From NCBI GenBank assembly GCA_028287745.1, contig JAQBPB010000041.1, positions 1-64,000 of the forward strand: a stretch of 64,000 nucleotides of DNA, read 5' to 3'. Below, piece after piece: positions 43,771-52,625 of the stretch. The DNA is from Chloroflexota bacterium. GTDB lineage: Bacteria > Chloroflexota > Chloroflexia > Chloroheliales > Chloroheliaceae. How positions within the stretch are numbered: position 1 is the first letter of the stretch; every line of letters starts with the position of its first letter. A model generated the notes under the pieces. That model saw nothing but the letters and a program-made list of their open reading frames with translations. It was not told the origin of the DNA and searched no databases. Made by a program: the position numbers and the translations under genes.

Positions 43771-45743
43771 TAAACTTTAAGCATTTCATAGGGAGAGCCG
43801 ATTAAATAGACGGTATCGCCGCTGGTTAAAACAGTATTGGGTTTGGGATACAGTTGGATATGCCCGTCAACGGCCCCGTTAATATGGCCGGTTTGACCAA
43901 TTACACCAGCCAGTACATGCATCTGGGTAGCCTCATAAAACTGCTGGACCGTTTGGCCGGTCAAGGGGCAAGCGGGGTTTATTACCAGGCGGGCTACAAT
44001 AAATGGCTGGCGCCGCAGGTAAAAGGTACTGATTACTTCGTATTCCAGGGCGGCTCCCACGAAATAAGGGGCGGCCAATCCGGAGGCACTGTAACTGGTC
44101 TGTATATTAAAAGTTTCCGCGACCCGTTCGGCCAGGTCCAGGTCAAACAGGCGCAGGACAACGTGCAGCGGTTGATCCCCGGGATGCAAGCTGGCGAACT
44201 CGGCCCGGGCGCTCAGGGCCGCTTTCAGGTTGGCCAGGTCATCGCCGGTTAACAGGGCCAGGGTGCTGGCCTGCCGGACGTTCGCCGCCCTGAGGGTTTG
44301 GGGCTGGCTAATATCTCCAAAGATAAGTGGAATGCCTAACCGCTGGATATCCAGGTTAAAAGCGCCTTGATCACTTTTATCAACCGCTACCACCTTTACC
44401 CCTTGCCGGTTCAGGCTCTGGACTACTTCAAAACCAAGCGCTCCCAGGCCGCACACAATTACATGGTCATTCAACTCCGTAGCCTGCTCGCGGCCCAGTG
44501 TCTGGGCTAACCGCCGGGTGATAATAAAATTAGCCACAAAAGCATACAGGACCGAGGTTGAGGCGACGCCTAACAGAATCAGGAGGATGCCAAAAATTTT
44601 CATCAGGCCGTCTTGCTGGGCAAAGTTGTGATCGCCAAAGCCGACTGAAGTTACGACCGTGATAGTAAAATAGAGGGCATCCAGGAGGGAAAATTCCAGC
44701 ACGTTACCCTGCGTGTCGGTAACGTTATTGCGGTAAAATCTCCAGAGTAACAGGGTGCTGAATACAACTATCAGGCCCAGCGCCCACAGGGCATAGCGAA
44801 ATGGTCCCTTAAGTTCATTAAGAAGCTGGTGCAAGATTGCCTTGACCTGCGAACTCAGCCGGGGGTTGTTAGATTTGTGTCTGGGCGGGTGGGTGGAAGT
44901 CTGGTGTTTGTAACGGGCTAAAGTTTCCAGGACCTCTTTTTCGTTCAGTTCTACCCCCGGCAGTTTAATCAGGTCGTCAATCCGCCCCGCCATAGTTACA
45001 TATTGACCGGGTAGGATAGTTTGCTGGTCGCCAGGGGGAACTTCGAGCCAGGCCGGTTTGTCGTCCGGCCGATCAGAAGCCGTTTTAGACAGGCTGGGCA
45101 AATTATCGGTGTGCCATACGAACAGGGGTAAAACTTTGGTGGAAATCTGGGCCAGCGAGGTCGGCCGGGTAAACCTGGCCTTAACTACGGCCATTTCGTT
45201 TTCACCCAGGGTATAGAAGTCGAGGATGCTGGATGAAAGGCAGGCATCGGCAAAAGTTGGCCCAGCCTTCTGGGGCAAGCTCAGGACACTAAGCGTTTCT
45301 ACCGCCTGGTCAAGTTCAAGGCCCAATTGCGGATCGGCAAAGTTTGCAACAATCCGCAAGTCCTCACATAACCGGCGGGCTTCCAGGATAATCTGTAAAT
45401 TTACCAGGTCATTTTTGCCGCAGACTATCAGGGCGGCGGCATGCTCCAGTCCGGCCTGTTGCAGGGTTTCCGGGTCGCGGGCGTCCCCTTCAATCAGGGT
45501 GACATTCAACCTTTCGGCCTGGTGGATCAGGTTGTGGGTTTTCCTGACTTCTATCGCCACCACTTCCAGGCCCACCGCCACCAACTGCTCCGCCACTCTA
45601 AGACCCAGGGTCTGCAATTCACAGACGATGATATGGTCACGCCAGGGCACCTCGTTCGCGGAAACATGATGGCTGTCCGGTCCCGGGTAATAGTTAGTAT
45701 AATCTTTGAGGGCATTATCCGCTTTATTTTTACTGTTATCCAT
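43749..45743 (-). CDS. Potassium channel with two RCK/TrkA modules
   Basis: A 664-residue protein of unusual order. An N-terminal TrkA_N/RCK domain (about 33-150, DHIIVCELQTLGLRVAEQLV) is followed by a 170-residue region. Two membrane helices then flank a pore (about 330-425) with the filter TSVGFGD. A second TrkA_N domain (about 430-545, DHVIVCGLGALGFEVVQSL) and a TrkA_C domain end it (about 575-660). NAD(H) or nucleotide binding is expected from the GxGxxG-like turns. It should assemble as a tetrameric gated K+ channel. The N-terminal RCK before the pore is less common than a single C-terminal one. Confidence 0.85.
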   Translation of the reverse strand: MDNSKNKADNALKDYTNYYPGPDSHHVSANEVPWRDHIIVCELQTLGLRVAEQLVAVGLEVVAIEVRKTHNLIHQAERLNVTLIEGDARDPETLQQAGLEHAAALIVCGKNDLVNLQIILEARRLCEDLRIVANFADPQLGLELDQAVETLSVLSLPQKAGPTFADACLSSSILDFYTLGENEMAVVKARFTRPTSLAQISTKVLPLFVWHTDNLPSLSKTASDRPDDKPAWLEVPPGDQQTILPGQYVTMAGRIDDLIKLPGVELNEKEVLETLARYKHQTSTHPPRHKSNNPRLSSQVKAILHQLLNELKGPFRYALWALGLIVVFSTLLLWRFYRNNVTDTQGNVLEFSLLDALYFTITVVTSVGFGDHNFAQQDGLMKIFGILLILLGVASTSVLYAFVANFIITRRLAQTLGREQATELNDHVIVCGLGALGFEVVQSLNRQGVKVVAVDKSDQGAFNLDIQRLGIPLIFGDISQPQTLRAANVRQASTLALLTGDDLANLKAALSARAEFASLHPGDQPLHVVLRLFDLDLAERVAETFNIQTSYSASGLAAPYFVGAALEYEVISTFYLRRQPFIVARLVINPACPLTGQTVQQFYEATQMHVLAGVIGQTGHINGAVDGHIQLYPKPNTVLTSGDTVYLIGSPYEMLKVYRLNQRA

Positions 45744-45793
45744 TGTCTACCATAGGAATTTAATAACCTTTACAATTTCCGGCTGCCTGGCCC

Positions 45794-46465
45794 TTAATCT
45801 TGGAGTTGTTTATCCAGCCAGCCGACAACTTCCTTCAGGCTTTCCCGGCTAATTTCATGGGCCATGTTATATTCCCGGTAAGTCAGGTCGGTCCCCAGGC
45901 TTGCCAGGTAGTCCCGGCTGGCCTGGCCGTTACTGAGCGGCAGCACAGCGTCCCGGGTGCCGTGGACAATAAGAAAAGGCTTTCCGGCTAATTTTTCGGG
46001 TGGCGCTGCCAGGGGCTTTATCTCCGGTAGAATCCGGCCGCTCATCAGCCCGGCCCCGGCCACCAGGTCAGGTTCAGTTAAAGTTATGCTGGCGCTCATT
46101 ATGGCTCCCTGGCTGAAGCCAAGCAGGTAGACTTGCCGGGGGTCAGCCTGGTACGCCTCCACCGCTTCCCCGATAAACTTGATTAACTGCTGGCGGCTGG
46201 CTTCGGCCTGTTCGAGATTGGGCCGGTTGCCGTCGGGCCTGAATTCAACCTGGAACCAGCCATACCGGCCGGGACCAAGTCCGTTAGGGGCGCGGGCACT
46301 CAACACGGTAAAGCGCGAATTAAAGGCCGGGGCCAGCTGGAACAAATCCTGTTCATTGCTGCCGACTCCGTGTAATAAAATTAGCAGCGGGGCAGCGGTT
46401 GGCGGGCTGCCTGCGGTGGGAGGCCGCACCAGGTGTAACAGGGACAAATTATTTTCCAGGGACAT
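45794..46465 (-). CDS. Phospholipase/carboxylesterase family hydrolase
   Basis: A 223-residue alpha/beta hydrolase of the carboxylesterase/acyl-protein thioesterase group (PF02230 type). The nucleophile elbow is GFSQGAIMS, the Asp is in HGTRDAVLPL, and the His is in MAHEIS. The motif LLHGVGSNEQDL forms the oxyanion region. It hydrolyses short-chain esters or thioesters; the true substrate is unknown. It lies between the channel and tautomerase genes on the same strand. Confidence 0.87.
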   Translation of the reverse strand: MSLENNLSLLHLVRPPTAGSPPTAAPLLILLHGVGSNEQDLFQLAPAFNSRFTVLSARAPNGLGPGRYGWFQVEFRPDGNRPNLEQAEASRQQLIKFIGEAVEAYQADPRQVYLLGFSQGAIMSASITLTEPDLVAGAGLMSGRILPEIKPLAAPPEKLAGKPFLIVHGTRDAVLPLSNGQASRDYLASLGTDLTYREYNMAHEISRESLKEVVGWLDKQLQD

Positions 46466-46517
46466 AAATGATCCTCTTAAGTATATCTACCGGCTATTAA
46501 TCGCCGGAGCTTTACAG

Positions 46518-46715
46518 CTACTTTTCCTCTAAACGGCGCGCCACGGACTTACCGGCGATGCCCCAATGAGTTTTTGGTAGTTCATAGAGTAATACCCGGA
46601 CCTGTTCCGGTGCAACTCCCAGGGTATCGACTACGGTGTCAGTCAGGGCCGCAATAAGCTTTTCTTTGGTTTCAGGCGGGCGACCCTCCTGGATTTCCAC
46701 CCGGATAATTGGCAT
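46518..46715 (-). CDS. 4-oxalocrotonate tautomerase-like protein
   Basis: A 65-residue small protein. After Met removal, Pro1 in MPIIRVEIQEGR is the general base of the tautomerase superfamily. The AALTDTVVDTLGVAPEQVRV helix-strand unit and the expected length agree. It probably isomerises keto-enol or unsaturated oxo-acids as a hexamer. AAAGGAAC is upstream of the ATG. It lies next to an esterase gene but without a complete catabolic pathway. Confidence 0.9.
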   Translation of the reverse strand: MPIIRVEIQEGRPPETKEKLIAALTDTVVDTLGVAPEQVRVLLYELPKTHWGIAGKSVARRLEEK

Positions 46716-46771
46716 AAAAAAAGTTCCTTTCTGGCTTTTGCCGGTTAACGGACGTTCGGGTAAACGGCATA

Positions 46772-47476
46772 TCAGGCGCTGGCAACACTGACCTCAAAAA
46801 AGGTTGTAACATCATCTTTACCGGGACGCTGGACCAGCACTTCGACCCTGTACTTTCCAAACATGCTTAGCATCTGGAGTTTGTCGTCCAGGCCGCTGTA
46901 TAGGCCCGGTTGGTCGGGTCCGGCCGGTTTTAAATCGAGCCGGGCAATTCCCATATCCATGTCCATCGAAGTTACCGCCAGCCGGACCGCGCTGGCATCC
47001 GTAACAGCCAGGTTACCATTTTCGGAAAGGGTGATGCTGTAAGTGTTGTCCCCGATATGCCCTGGACTTACCAGTATATCAAATTTCAAACCACTTTCGA
47101 TTTTAGTTATTCTTATACCTGGCCCGCCCGGCCCGCCCGGGTTAATTGTCCGGGCCGGGGTAGGAGCTAAAGTGGCCGCTACCGGATTATTAGCGGCTAT
47201 TGCGGTGGGTGTAAGCAAAGGTTTAGTGGGCGATGCGGCAGGGGTGATAGTGGGAACAGGGGTGGGGCTGTCTGAAACGGCCCTGGCTCCGGCCGTTACC
47301 CGGACTATACTGACCGGGGTGCGGGTGGGCGAGGGTTGGTTGACCGGGGTGGGACGGCCCAGGTTAGCTATCACCAGGATAAGGCCGATGCACAACAGGG
47401 GCAAGCTTAAAAAAATCAGTTCAATCGGACTGATTTTAGTTTTGCCTTTACTTATTTGTTGTTTCCAGGACGGCAT
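46772..47476 (-). CDS. Membrane-anchored FixH/YtkA-like protein
   Basis: A 234-residue protein with a cytoplasmic basic head, one membrane helix (about 19-40), a Thr/Pro/Ala-rich stalk (about 42-110) and a C-terminal beta-sandwich-like domain (about 118-234). The motifs VRLAVTSMDMDMGIARLDL and PGLYSGLDDKLQMLSMFG resemble the YtkA/FixH-type domain that is also fused to copper proteins (CopC/YcnJ group). Met-rich MDMDMG could bind a metal. No partner gene is adjacent, so the role is uncertain. Confidence 0.6.
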   Translation of the reverse strand: MPSWKQQISKGKTKISPIELIFLSLPLLCIGLILVIANLGRPTPVNQPSPTRTPVSIVRVTAGARAVSDSPTPVPTITPAASPTKPLLTPTAIAANNPVAATLAPTPARTINPGGPGGPGIRITKIESGLKFDILVSPGHIGDNTYSITLSENGNLAVTDASAVRLAVTSMDMDMGIARLDLKPAGPDQPGLYSGLDDKLQMLSMFGKYRVEVLVQRPGKDDVTTFFEVSVASA

Positions 47477-47778
47477 TGGCTATTTTTTACTTTGAATGTA
47501 CCGGGTTTGGCAAACGGGCTTACATTATTAATACGGCTTTATACCGGGACTGGTGTAAGGTTTTGCAAACTTCGTTAAAAAGACTTTTTGCGCAACTGCG
47601 CCCGCTGTTAAGGGGTGCGCCGGGAGGAAGCCTGAACGGTCAGAAAGTTATGCCAGGATAGGTATAAATCGGGAAATCAAAGGTAGTGCGTAAGATTAGT
47701 TAAACTGGTGGCAGTTCAACTCAAAAGTTAAAACCAGGGAAGACTATTTGCAGGCGTCAAAAGGAATTTTGAGCCTTA
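47477..47778. other. Intergenic region before a hairpin
   Basis: About 300 bases between the FixH-like gene and ygiD. No promoter of quality, RNA family or coding frame was recognised. Confidence 0.4.
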
Positions 47779-47811
47779 AGCCCTGATAAAAATTTATTTT
47801 TTATCAGGGCT
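47779..47811. terminator. AT-rich hairpin downstream of ygiD
   Basis: AGCCCTGATAAAAA pairs with TTTTTATCAGGGCT around a short AT loop. It is 60 bases past the minus-strand ygiD stop. The T-rich sequence is inside the stem rather than after it, so termination is plausible but not classical. Confidence 0.55.
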
Positions 47812-47869
47812 ATCGCCCGCCACCCTCCCCTGCTTTTGACTTAAAAAGAAAGTCTAAAGCCCAGGGCTT

Positions 47870-48703
47870 TTAGTTGGCCCTTCCAACCAGGACCGACCGC
47901 ATCGACAGCGAACCGGCAATTAGCACATCGTTAAAGAAGCTGGCCCGGTCTTGCTCCTCCTGTAAGCCAAGAATGTACAGCAAGGGTAGATAATGCTCGG
48001 CGGAATTAACTGACAACAGGGCCGGGCGGCCAAGTTTCTGGTAATCTACCGCATCGGTATGATTGCCGGTCACGATTGATTCTTTAATCGCTTCGTCAAA
48101 TTCAACGGCCCAGTCGTGACCTTTGCGAATATTGAAGTTCCGGCCTTCCATACTAACCATACGCAAATTATGGACAATATTTCCGCTGCCTATAATCAAT
48201 ACGCCTTGCTGGCGTAAGGCCCGCAACTCTTTTCCGAGCGCGTAATGGTACTCGGGGCCTTTAGTCTGGTCCAGGCTCATTTGGACTACGGGGATATCCG
48301 CCTGGGGGTAGAAGTGCGCCAGTATTGACCATGTACCGTGGTCCAGGCCCCACCGGTGGTCGGGCTGCACCTTGCTTAACTTCACGGTATCCCCGATCAT
48401 TTCGACCAGTTCGGGTGAACCAACGGCCGGATACTTGTACTCGGAAAGCTGGCGGGGAAAGCCGCCAAAGTCGTAAATGGTGCGCGGGTTGGGCATAGCC
48501 GTTACCTGGGTACCGGCGGTTTCCCAGTGGGCGGAAATAACCAGGATGGACTTTGGACGGGGTAAATTCCGGCCCAATTCCCGCCACGTCAGGCTGAACT
48601 CGTTTTCTTCAATGGCATTCATAGGGGTGCCGTGGCCCACAAAAAGGGCTGGCATAACCTGGTTGGTGGTAGAAGAAGCCTGTTTATCTGGATTGAGTGT
48701 CAT
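47870..48703 (-). CDS. ygiD: DODA-type extradiol ring-opening dioxygenase (YgiD-like)
   Basis: A 277-residue class III (LigB-like) dioxygenase. Metal-site regions are VGHGTPMNA near residue 23, ISAHWET and GLDHGTWSILAHFYPQADIP. Family members (YgiD of E. coli, plant DODA) cleave 4,5-DOPA or other catechols using Fe(II) or Zn(II). The physiological substrate in bacteria is usually not known. ATG 48703 lies after an AAGAAGG-type ribosome site. Confidence 0.88.
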   Translation of the reverse strand: MTLNPDKQASSTTNQVMPALFVGHGTPMNAIEENEFSLTWRELGRNLPRPKSILVISAHWETAGTQVTAMPNPRTIYDFGGFPRQLSEYKYPAVGSPELVEMIGDTVKLSKVQPDHRWGLDHGTWSILAHFYPQADIPVVQMSLDQTKGPEYHYALGKELRALRQQGVLIIGSGNIVHNLRMVSMEGRNFNIRKGHDWAVEFDEAIKESIVTGNHTDAVDYQKLGRPALLSVNSAEHYLPLLYILGLQEEQDRASFFNDVLIAGSLSMRSVLVGRAN

Positions 48704-48855
48704 GTAATACCTTCTTATAATAAGTGTGTTTTATTTTTAGTAGCTGAAACGGTTCGTGGTCAGGTTTAGTGAAAATCTTTTTTTGCTTTTCGCCCACCAC
48801 TGGGACAGGTCCCAATTTACAGGCGCTCCCCATCCGGGTCTCATTTACCGGCTAT

Positions 48856-48864
48856 ATTATAACA
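48856..48864 (-). promoter_or_regulatory. Extended -10 promoter candidate for ygiD
   Basis: On the minus strand TGTTATAAT gives an extended -10. The gap 48704-49141 holds also a GAAACGGTTC palindrome (48746-48755) and no recognised RNA. Confidence 0.4.
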
Positions 48865-49141
48865 CCGGCCCTTCTTTTATTAATGCCCGGCCCAGGTTTT
48901 TAAACAGATTCTAAGGCCCGGTAATCAAGTCTGTGTCGGAAACGACAATCATCCTGTGTACCATTTAAGCGGAATCGGACATAAGCTTTTCGGATTTATA
49001 TCTGGATTACTCACGCTTCATATTATATAGTACATAAAGAAAAAGAAACGCAACTTTTTTGCCCTTGCCTAAAATAACTACCGGACCACAACTTAAAGAG
49101 GAGCCTACCTTTTTTACAGGGATGTGAAAGGAAGTAAGGTC

Positions 49142-49963
49142 TTGATTACTTATCAGAATGAAACTCCCCAAATAGATACCGGTGTTGAAAAAAAGTATTT
49201 ATTAACGGCTAAACAAATGGCCCGGTTTGTTACTGAAGGTTTTCTGATGGTGCCGGACCTGGTGCCGGAAGACCTCAACCAGGCGGTTTACCAGGACCAG
49301 AAGGACCTGGATATTGGCGGTTCCAGGATCTGGAGCGATTCCCGTAACCTCCGGGCGGTCTTTGACCTGCCCCAGGTAAAAGGGGTTATCCAGTCACTGG
49401 TCGGTATAAACCCGGTCTACGACCATTCATCTTTGCATATAGTCCGCGCTCATTATCTAAAGGCCCAGAACTGGCATGCCGACTCGGTAATTGACCTGCG
49501 GCCGCTGGCTTTTGATATCCAGGCTTTTTACTTCTCTCACGATACGCCGCGCGAGATGGGACCAACCCTTATTCTGCCCGGTTCGCACCTGCGCAAGGCC
49601 AATACCGAAAGCCTCGGCCGGTACAAGAATATAGTCGGGCAGCGCCAGCTTGAAGCAAAAGCCGGGACGATAGTTTTCATGCATCACGGCATCTGGCACT
49701 GCGCCCAACCAAACTTCACTGACAAGACGCGCTATGTCTTCAAGTTGCGGCTGCGGCCGGGCCAGGAACAGCGCGGCCTGTTTAACCTGGACGGTTATAA
49801 AGAACTGGAAGTTGACCAGGTTATTTACAAAGGTTACCAGGAGTGGCAGGGTAACGAAGCCCGGATTGAGCAGAATATGCGGGCCAAACTCTGGCGTTAT
49901 GTTACCGGGGACGACAGCGTTGATGCTACATTTGAACAGAATCTTCACCGGATGTCGTTGTAA
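49142..49963 (+). CDS. Phytanoyl-CoA dioxygenase (PhyH) family protein 1
   Basis: About 273 residues from TTG 49142, chosen because AAAGGAAGTAAGG is directly upstream; an in-frame GTG at 49124 would add six residues. It is a cupin-fold Fe(II)/2-oxoglutarate oxygenase: His112 and Asp114 (NWHADS) and His186 (GIWHCAQ) form the metal triad, and RYVFKLRL after it carries the 2-oxoglutarate-binding Arg. The DTPREMGPTLILPGSHL loop is typical of PhyH. Substrate unknown. It heads the region that also includes a GH31 enzyme and a second PhyH gene. Confidence 0.87.
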   Translation: MITYQNETPQIDTGVEKKYLLTAKQMARFVTEGFLMVPDLVPEDLNQAVYQDQKDLDIGGSRIWSDSRNLRAVFDLPQVKGVIQSLVGINPVYDHSSLHIVRAHYLKAQNWHADSVIDLRPLAFDIQAFYFSHDTPREMGPTLILPGSHLRKANTESLGRYKNIVGQRQLEAKAGTIVFMHHGIWHCAQPNFTDKTRYVFKLRLRPGQEQRGLFNLDGYKELEVDQVIYKGYQEWQGNEARIEQNMRAKLWRYVTGDDSVDATFEQNLHRMSL

Positions 49964-50001
49964 GCCTGGCTTCCTGGGAACATAAAAGGTTGGTTCCTTG
50001 A

Positions 50002-50073
50002 CTGACCTGGCGAAATAGGCGTGCTGTCCTGGACAGGTACAAAGGCATACTGATTTCGCCAGGTCAGGTTTTT
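50002..50073 (+). terminator. Long-stem terminator after PhyH 1
   Basis: CTGACCTGGCGAAAT (50002-50016) is perfectly complementary to ATTTCGCCAGGTCAG (50053-50067). A smaller TGTC/GACA hairpin is in the loop, and GTTTTT follows. The gap to the GH31 gene (49964-50276) has no other recognised element. Confidence 0.85.
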
Positions 50074-50276
50074 GTATTGCCAGGCCGGGTAAAAGGACTG
50101 CCAGGACTTAGAAAGTTTCATTTTTAGAAAAACCGGGGTTTCAAAGCGGTTTTGATTGATTTCCGTTTTACTTTCAACTACAGTTGGGGTGCTTAACCCC
50201 TTCAAAGTACCTTCGGTATACAAAGCGCCCTTATTGGTTTTAATTTTTACATAAGACTTGGACAAGAGAGAACACG

Positions 50277-52595
50277 ATGAAATTTAGAGATGGCTACTGG
50301 CATATGCGGCCGGGTGTCACGCCCTATTTTGCGGCTGGGGCGCATGAAGTTGTGGTCGAGGCGGAAGCCATGACGGTTTACGCCACCACCAAACGGGTAG
50401 TCCAGAGGGGTGATACCCTGAACCACCCGCTGGTTACCGTCCGGTATTCTTCGCCTATGCCGAATGTTATCCGGGTGAAAATGTATCACTTCAAAGGCCG
50501 CAAACCTAAAAAACCGGAGTTCGAAATTAAGGCTCAACCGCCAAACCGGGTTGAAATCCAAAACGAGGTTGAGTTCGCCAGCCTGACCAGCGGCCAGTTG
50601 ACCGTGCGGGTCAAAAAGACCGGCCCGTGGTCGGTTGAGTTTTTGGATGGCGAGAAAATTATAACCAGGAACGCCGGGCGCGGGACAGGGTACCTGGATA
50701 CTCCCGAAGGCCGTTTTGTCGCCGAGCAGTTGGGTTTAAGTGTGGGCGAATGTGTCTACGGCCTGGGCGAACGCTTTACACCCTTCGTCAAGAACGGCCA
50801 ATCGGTGGACCTCTGGAACGAGGATGGCGGTACCAGCAGCGACCAGGCCTATAAGAATGTACCGTTTTACATGACCAACCGGGGCTACGGGGTCTTTATC
50901 AACCACCCGGAGCGGGTTTCTGTAGAAGTCGCCTCAGAAATAGTCGAGGGAGTCCAGTTCAGTGTGCCGGGCGAAAGTATGGAATACTTTATAATTTACG
51001 GCCCAACACCCAAAGAAGTATTGGAACGCTATACGGCGCTGGTCGGGCGGCCTGCCTTGCCACCGCCCTGGTCGTTTGGCCTCTGGCTGACCACTTCTTT
51101 TACCACCAACTACGATGAAACGACGGTTACCAGCTTTATCCAGGGCATGGCTGACCGCGATATTCCCTTACATGTATTCCACTTCGACTGCTTCTGGATG
51201 AAAGAGTTTCACTGGGTAGACTTTTTGTGGGATGAACGGGTCTTTCCCGACCCGGTAGGTATGTTGCGGCGGCTGAAGGAGCGGGGTTTGCGCATCTGCG
51301 TCTGGATTAATCCCTATATTGCCCAGCAGTCGGTTATGTTTGATGAGGGCATGGAAGGGGACTTCCTGGTAAAACTGCCGGACGGCGATGTATGGCAGTG
51401 GGACAGGTGGCAGGCCGGAATGGCCCTGGTTGACTTCACTAACCCGGCGGCCTGCCGGTGGTTCGGCGACAAGCTGCGCGGCCTGGTCGAAATGGGTGTG
51501 GATTGCTTCAAGACCGATTTTGGCGAGCGTATTCCAACCGATGTGGTCTACCACGATGGGTCCGACCCGCACAAGATGCACAACTATTACTCCTACCTCT
51601 ATAACAAAACCGTATTCGAGGTCCTGGAAGAAAAGCGCGGCAAAGGAGAAGCAGTCGTCTTTGCCCGGTCTGGAACGGTGGGCGCCCAGGAATTTCCGGT
51701 CCACTGGGGCGGAGACAGTTCCGCTTCGTTTGAGTCGATGGCCGAAAGCTTGCGGGGCGGCCTATCGCTGGGCCTTTCGGGGTTTGGCTTCTGGAGCCAC
51801 GACATCGGCGGCTTTGAGAATACGGCGCCCGCCGAAGTGTATAAACGCTGGTGCGCTTTCGGCCTGTTATCCTCGCACAGCCGCTTGCACGGCAGCCAAT
51901 CCTACCGGGTGCCCTGGTTGTTTGACGAGGAGTCAGTCGATGTCTTGCGGTTTTTCACCAAACTAAAGTCGCGCCTGATGCCTTATCTTTTTGGTAGTGC
52001 CCTGGAAGCGCACCGGCAGGGTACGCCTGTCCTGCGGGCGATGCTGTTGGAGTTCCCTGACGACCCGGCCTGCGATTACCTGGACCGCCAGTATATGCTT
52101 GGCGACTCGCTCCTGGTGGCCCCGGTCTTTACCCCTGAAGGCACGGTAGACTATTACCTGCCGGAAGGGCGTTGGACCAACTTCCTGACCGGACAGGCCG
52201 TTCAGGGCGGCCGATGGCTGCGCGAAATTCACGGCTACCAGAGTTTGCCTTTAATGGTCCGGCCCAACACAGTGATTCCGGTGGGTTCTAACGAGGAACG
52301 GCCCGACTACGATTACACCGACGGCCTGACCTTTCACGTCTTTGACTTTGAAGACGGGGCGGTTCGCCGGGTGATTGTCCCGGCCCAGGATGGTGAGGTT
52401 ACCCTGACCGCCACCCTGAAACGCGAAGGCGCGGCCATTCAGTGTGAGTTGGAGGGTGCGGCTCGGAACTGGTCAGTCTTGCTGCGAGGCATCAACGAAG
52501 TTCAATCGGTGAGCGGTGGCAGCCATGCAAGTCACGAGTCTGGCACCATGGTCGTGCCCGAAGCGGGTAAGAGCAGCCTGACCATCAATTTGTAA
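50277..52595 (+). CDS. yicI: GH31 alpha-xylosidase (YicI-like)
   Basis: A 772-residue cytoplasmic glycoside hydrolase matching the YicI type in length and order: N-terminal beta-sandwich, (beta/alpha)8 barrel (about 265-600), and C-terminal beta domains. The nucleophile is Asp414 in FKTDFGERIP and the acid/base is Asp480 in HWGGDSSASF. The FKTDFGERIP form is diagnostic of alpha-xylosidases, which release non-reducing alpha-xylose from xyloglucan oligosaccharides or isoprimeverose. No signal peptide is seen, fitting action after import. It is 30 bases before the LLM oxidoreductase gene on the same strand. Confidence 0.95.
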   Translation: MKFRDGYWHMRPGVTPYFAAGAHEVVVEAEAMTVYATTKRVVQRGDTLNHPLVTVRYSSPMPNVIRVKMYHFKGRKPKKPEFEIKAQPPNRVEIQNEVEFASLTSGQLTVRVKKTGPWSVEFLDGEKIITRNAGRGTGYLDTPEGRFVAEQLGLSVGECVYGLGERFTPFVKNGQSVDLWNEDGGTSSDQAYKNVPFYMTNRGYGVFINHPERVSVEVASEIVEGVQFSVPGESMEYFIIYGPTPKEVLERYTALVGRPALPPPWSFGLWLTTSFTTNYDETTVTSFIQGMADRDIPLHVFHFDCFWMKEFHWVDFLWDERVFPDPVGMLRRLKERGLRICVWINPYIAQQSVMFDEGMEGDFLVKLPDGDVWQWDRWQAGMALVDFTNPAACRWFGDKLRGLVEMGVDCFKTDFGERIPTDVVYHDGSDPHKMHNYYSYLYNKTVFEVLEEKRGKGEAVVFARSGTVGAQEFPVHWGGDSSASFESMAESLRGGLSLGLSGFGFWSHDIGGFENTAPAEVYKRWCAFGLLSSHSRLHGSQSYRVPWLFDEESVDVLRFFTKLKSRLMPYLFGSALEAHRQGTPVLRAMLLEFPDDPACDYLDRQYMLGDSLLVAPVFTPEGTVDYYLPEGRWTNFLTGQAVQGGRWLREIHGYQSLPLMVRPNTVIPVGSNEERPDYDYTDGLTFHVFDFEDGAVRRVIVPAQDGEVTLTATLKREGAAIQCELEGAARNWSVLLRGINEVQSVSGGSHASHESGTMVVPEAGKSSLTINL

Positions 52596-52625
52596 TGCTG
52601 TAAAAGCGGGAATGGAAATAAGCCA

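Noticed and set aside
47580-47690. GC-rich stretch considered as a small structured RNA
   Set aside because: No conserved blocks of RNase P, SRP, tmRNA or a riboswitch class could be identified.
50141-50155. Possible LacI operator before GH31 (TCAAAGCGGTTTTGA)
   Set aside because: The half-sites match poorly and no promoter is nearby, so it was not listed as a site.
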